NCBI GenBank assembly: GCA_050942995.1
Contig: JBMNOI010000056.1
Location: forward strand, 1-24,288
DNA from: JBMNOI01 sp050942995
GTDB taxonomy: Bacteria > Chloroflexota > Anaerolineae > UBA1429
DNA: 24,288 bases
Direction: 5' to 3'
This document shows positions 22,313 to 24,288 of the stretch, in pieces. The number at the start of each line of letters is the position of its first letter. Position 1 is the stretch's first letter. The notes beneath the pieces are model-generated. The model did not search any database. It saw nothing but the letters and a program-made list of their open reading frames with translations, and had not been told where the DNA came from. A program made the position numbers and the translations under genes.

Positions 22313-23751
22313 GATGCGCCGTCCTCCCGAGCTGTATCATCGGAGGTCGTATCCTCATCTGCGCCCGGGTTATCGGTCTGCTCATCCGTGCTGTCGGACA
22401 GGGACAGCACCGGGGGGAACGATGGTGGATCGCCATGATCGGGAGCGGGAACGACCCGCGGATCGCCGCGCTCCAGCAGTTGAATGAGCGCATCGACCGG
22501 CCGGGGATCGAACTGGGTTCCCTTGTTGACGATCAACTCGTTCACCGCCTCTTCCAATGTGGAAGGAGGACGGTAGACCCGATGCGAGAGCATGGCATCG
22601 AAAGAGTCGGCAACGGCCAGAATACGACTGCCCAGGGGGATCTCTTCTCCCTTGAGCCCGCTCGGATATCCCTTTCCGTCATAGCGTTCGTGGTGGTGCA
22701 ACACCAGAGCCTGCCCATCGCGGAACAGACGGAAACTCCGGATCAGCTCGGCGCCGATTACGGGGTGCTTGCGAAATTCGGCCCACTCCTCTTCGGTAAA
22801 GCGTCCCGGCTTGAACAGCAGGGCGTTGCTCATACCGATCTTGCCCAGGTCGTGCAGGCGGGCGGCCATGCGAATCGTTTCCACCGTTTCGGGCAAAAGC
22901 CCCATCTCTTCGGCCACAGCCTCCGAAATCTGGGCCACACGCTGCGAATGGCGATAGGTGCTGGGATCGCGATGGTCGATGGCATCGGCCATATGCACCA
23001 GCGCCTCGCGCGTCTGCCGCTGTAACTCGCCGATATATTCGAACGAGCTTCGTACCACGGCCATGGGCAATGCCAGCGCCAGCACGCTCCACGGGCGGTA
23101 CATGAACAGCGTGGCCGTCACGGCTCCCAGAGGAATGATGGTGAGGTTATTCCAGGCTGAATCACGGAAATTCGACTTCCATACGCGGAGAAAGCTCGCC
23201 CCCGTCGCCAAAGAGACCACCAGAGTAACCAGCCCCACGTTGACGAACACATAAGTCGCCACCATCCCCAGAACGGCGACACCATTCTGCAGCGAATTGA
23301 AAGGCATTCGCGAGCCGTCGTATAAAAACTCGTAAACGATGGCCATAGCCGCCGTGGTCAGAGTCATCTCGGCAACGTTGAACAGCACCTTGTACCAGAT
23401 GCGTTGCAGCACGATCTCGGCCATTAGCGTGCCCAAAAGGGTGACGATGATGGCCACCTTGGGGCCGCAGACAATGGCCGCCGCCGTTTTAAAGGCGCAC
23501 GAGATGGTTACTTCGGCTTTGCCCTCGCCGGGGAGCACAATGGGGAAGAGGTCCGAGACAAAAATGGCCAGACTAAATACGGTGATTTGAAGAAATACTA
23601 TGTAATTAAAAGATAGAGAGTAGAAAGATACAGAGGAGAAATAAAAAGCGCAGAAGATCAAGACGTAAATATAGACCTGGACTTTGAACGGCAGAGCCGT
23701 TGCAAAGCCCAATCGCCTGCGGATCGCCCTGAGAGTACGTTGTAATTCCAA
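22309..23751 (-). CDS. Membrane-bound HD-GYP c-di-GMP phosphodiesterase
   Basis: This 480-residue protein starts at TTG 23751 (weak AAAGGA ribosome site close by; no better in-frame start before the first helix). Residues 25-235 contain about six to seven membrane helices (YIYVLIFCAFYFSSVSFYSL, FLQITVFSLAIFVSD, IIVTLLGTLMAEIV and others), forming an integral-membrane sensor-like module with no periplasmic domain. Residues 245-430 are the HD-GYP domain: HD pair H300-D301 (ARLHDLGKIG), HHHERYDGKGYP (352-363) with the GYP signature at 361-363, and RILAVADSFDAM. The metal ligands look complete, so it should degrade c-di-GMP to GMP or pGpG. The last 50 residues are acidic and disordered (Asp/Ser/Pro-rich). 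Translation is probably coupled to the DUF5317 gene by a GTGA overlap. Confidence 0.92.
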   Translation of the reverse strand: MELQRTLRAIRRRLGFATALPFKVQVYIYVLIFCAFYFSSVSFYSLSFNYIVFLQITVFSLAIFVSDLFPIVLPGEGKAEVTISCAFKTAAAIVCGPKVAIIVTLLGTLMAEIVLQRIWYKVLFNVAEMTLTTAAMAIVYEFLYDGSRMPFNSLQNGVAVLGMVATYVFVNVGLVTLVVSLATGASFLRVWKSNFRDSAWNNLTIIPLGAVTATLFMYRPWSVLALALPMAVVRSSFEYIGELQRQTREALVHMADAIDHRDPSTYRHSQRVAQISEAVAEEMGLLPETVETIRMAARLHDLGKIGMSNALLFKPGRFTEEEWAEFRKHPVIGAELIRSFRLFRDGQALVLHHHERYDGKGYPSGLKGEEIPLGSRILAVADSFDAMLSHRVYRPPSTLEEAVNELIVNKGTQFDPRPVDALIQLLERGDPRVVPAPDHGDPPSFPPVLSLSDSTDEQTDNPGADEDTTSDDTAREDGAS

Positions 23752-24122
23752 GGTTCCTTTGTCTCGACCGAGATGGCTATCAGGATATTGTATAAACAGG
23801 GTAGAGCGTCACGATTCGTAGCAACGATGATCTCGGAATGGCAGCATCGATATCTCTCTGCGATGGGGCGGCAGGCCACTTATGGGGCACATGCTTAACT
23901 GACAGCCGACACCATGATGCGCATACCGATATACAACGAGCAAGGAGCCTGTTCGAGGCCCCGCGATGCCAGAAGGACTTGCCTCTATATATCCACCTGT
24001 GATGACATACTTTTTGGATAACCTAGTGATCCGACAGCGCCCGGCCGTTTACTTTATGATCCCTCGATCACTCCCCGGCTCAAAGATAATGGCGTGGACT
24101 CGATCGGGATCACGTGCTCAGA
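23752..24122. other. 371-bp intergenic region, mostly featureless
   Basis: Upstream of the HD-GYP gene. A -10-like TATACAAT on the minus strand (23794-23787) about 40 bp before the TTG start may belong to its promoter, but no matching -35 is evident. The remaining sequence to the small membrane gene at 24123 shows no coding signal, tRNA or strong hairpin. Confidence 0.4.
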
Positions 24123-24224
24123 CTAGTGCCACTTGTAGCCGGCGGCCGCAGCGGCGACCAGGCTAGCCAGCACAAACGTAACGTAGACGGCCTTGACGTA
24201 CAGACTCTTCACGTGCCACTTCAT
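24123..24224 (-). CDS. 33-residue single-helix membrane protein
   Basis: ATG 24224 is preceded by AGGAGG (10-base spacer), and the frame ends at TAG 24123. The peptide begins MKWHVKSLYVKAVYVTF, continues with a hydrophobic VLASLVAAAAAG and ends GYKWH, so one membrane helix of about 20 residues lies between two short basic/aromatic ends that both contain KWH. Three lysines precede the helix and one follows it, favouring an N-in orientation. The perfect ribosome site, the strict helix and the length make it a credible small protein even though it is too short for normal gene callers. No family is recognised. It is transcribed in the same direction as the HD-GYP gene, about 370 bp upstream of it. 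It could be part of a larger gene set beyond the right edge. Confidence 0.6.
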   Translation of the reverse strand: MKWHVKSLYVKAVYVTFVLASLVAAAAAGYKWH

Positions 24225-24288
24225 GGGGGGAATTCCTCCTGATGCGTTGATGGTAGTGTGTTTAACGGGCTCATAGGCCAAACGCTGG

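Noticed and set aside
23900..24120. Possible tRNA around the GTTCGAGGC word near 23953
   Set aside because: No cloverleaf partners: acceptor, D-arm and anticodon stems could not be built around it.

Overview
The window is GC-rich bacterial chromosome (about 60% GC judged by eye) and most resembles a Chloroflexota (Anaerolineae-like) genome. This is inferred from the mix of genes, not from a marker gene: a membrane-anchored protein with a long Thr/Pro linker, GTP-dependent PEP carboxykinase, a DUF5317 membrane protein, YflT/DUF2382 stress proteins, paired ABC exporters, and frequent TTG/GTG starts behind strong AGGAGG ribosome sites. I saw no rRNA, tRNA, CRISPR array, insertion sequence, phage or plasmid gene.

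Layout. (1) 1-3700: on the minus strand an ADP-ribosylglycohydrolase-family protein, apparently frameshifted, with its C-terminal part running off the left edge. It is divergent from an enolase-superfamily dehydratase on the plus strand. Between them lies a 466-bp gap with four perfect DnaA boxes (TTATCCACA) in 65 bp, all in one direction, plus two degenerate ones: a candidate replication origin or DnaA-binding locus. (2) 3771-8529: a Thr/Pro-linker membrane protein, a convergent B12-binding radical SAM protein, and pckG behind a structured leader that ends in a terminator. (3) 8659-12560: a two-gene operon for a heterodimeric ABC exporter, with the classical asymmetric pairing of degenerate and consensus ATP sites. 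It is followed by a 20-bp perfect inverted repeat. (4) 12665-18481: a minus-strand block with an FkbM-type methyltransferase, an AHSA1/SRPBCC protein, and a stress-protein cluster. The cluster has two paralogous YflT/glycine-zipper proteins, a DUF2382 protein and a short tail-anchored protein, with two good sigma70-type promoters. (5) 18714-24224, also minus: a C-terminal remnant of an esterase gene, an endonuclease/exonuclease/phosphatase, a GH32 beta-fructosidase, an HD-GYP phosphodiesterase overlapping a DUF5317 membrane gene, and a 33-residue membrane protein with a strong ribosome site.

How the genes fit together. The ADP-ribosylglycohydrolase protein, the dehydratase, GH32 and PEP carboxykinase suggest sugar/sugar-acid catabolism and gluconeogenesis. 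The stress cluster is probably expressed from its own promoters, and the HD-GYP protein adds c-di-GMP turnover. The most notable items are the DnaA-box cluster, the stress cluster with its long leader and shared unnamed C-terminal domain, the pckG leader, a dispersed 25-nt hairpin repeat, and the 33-residue membrane protein.
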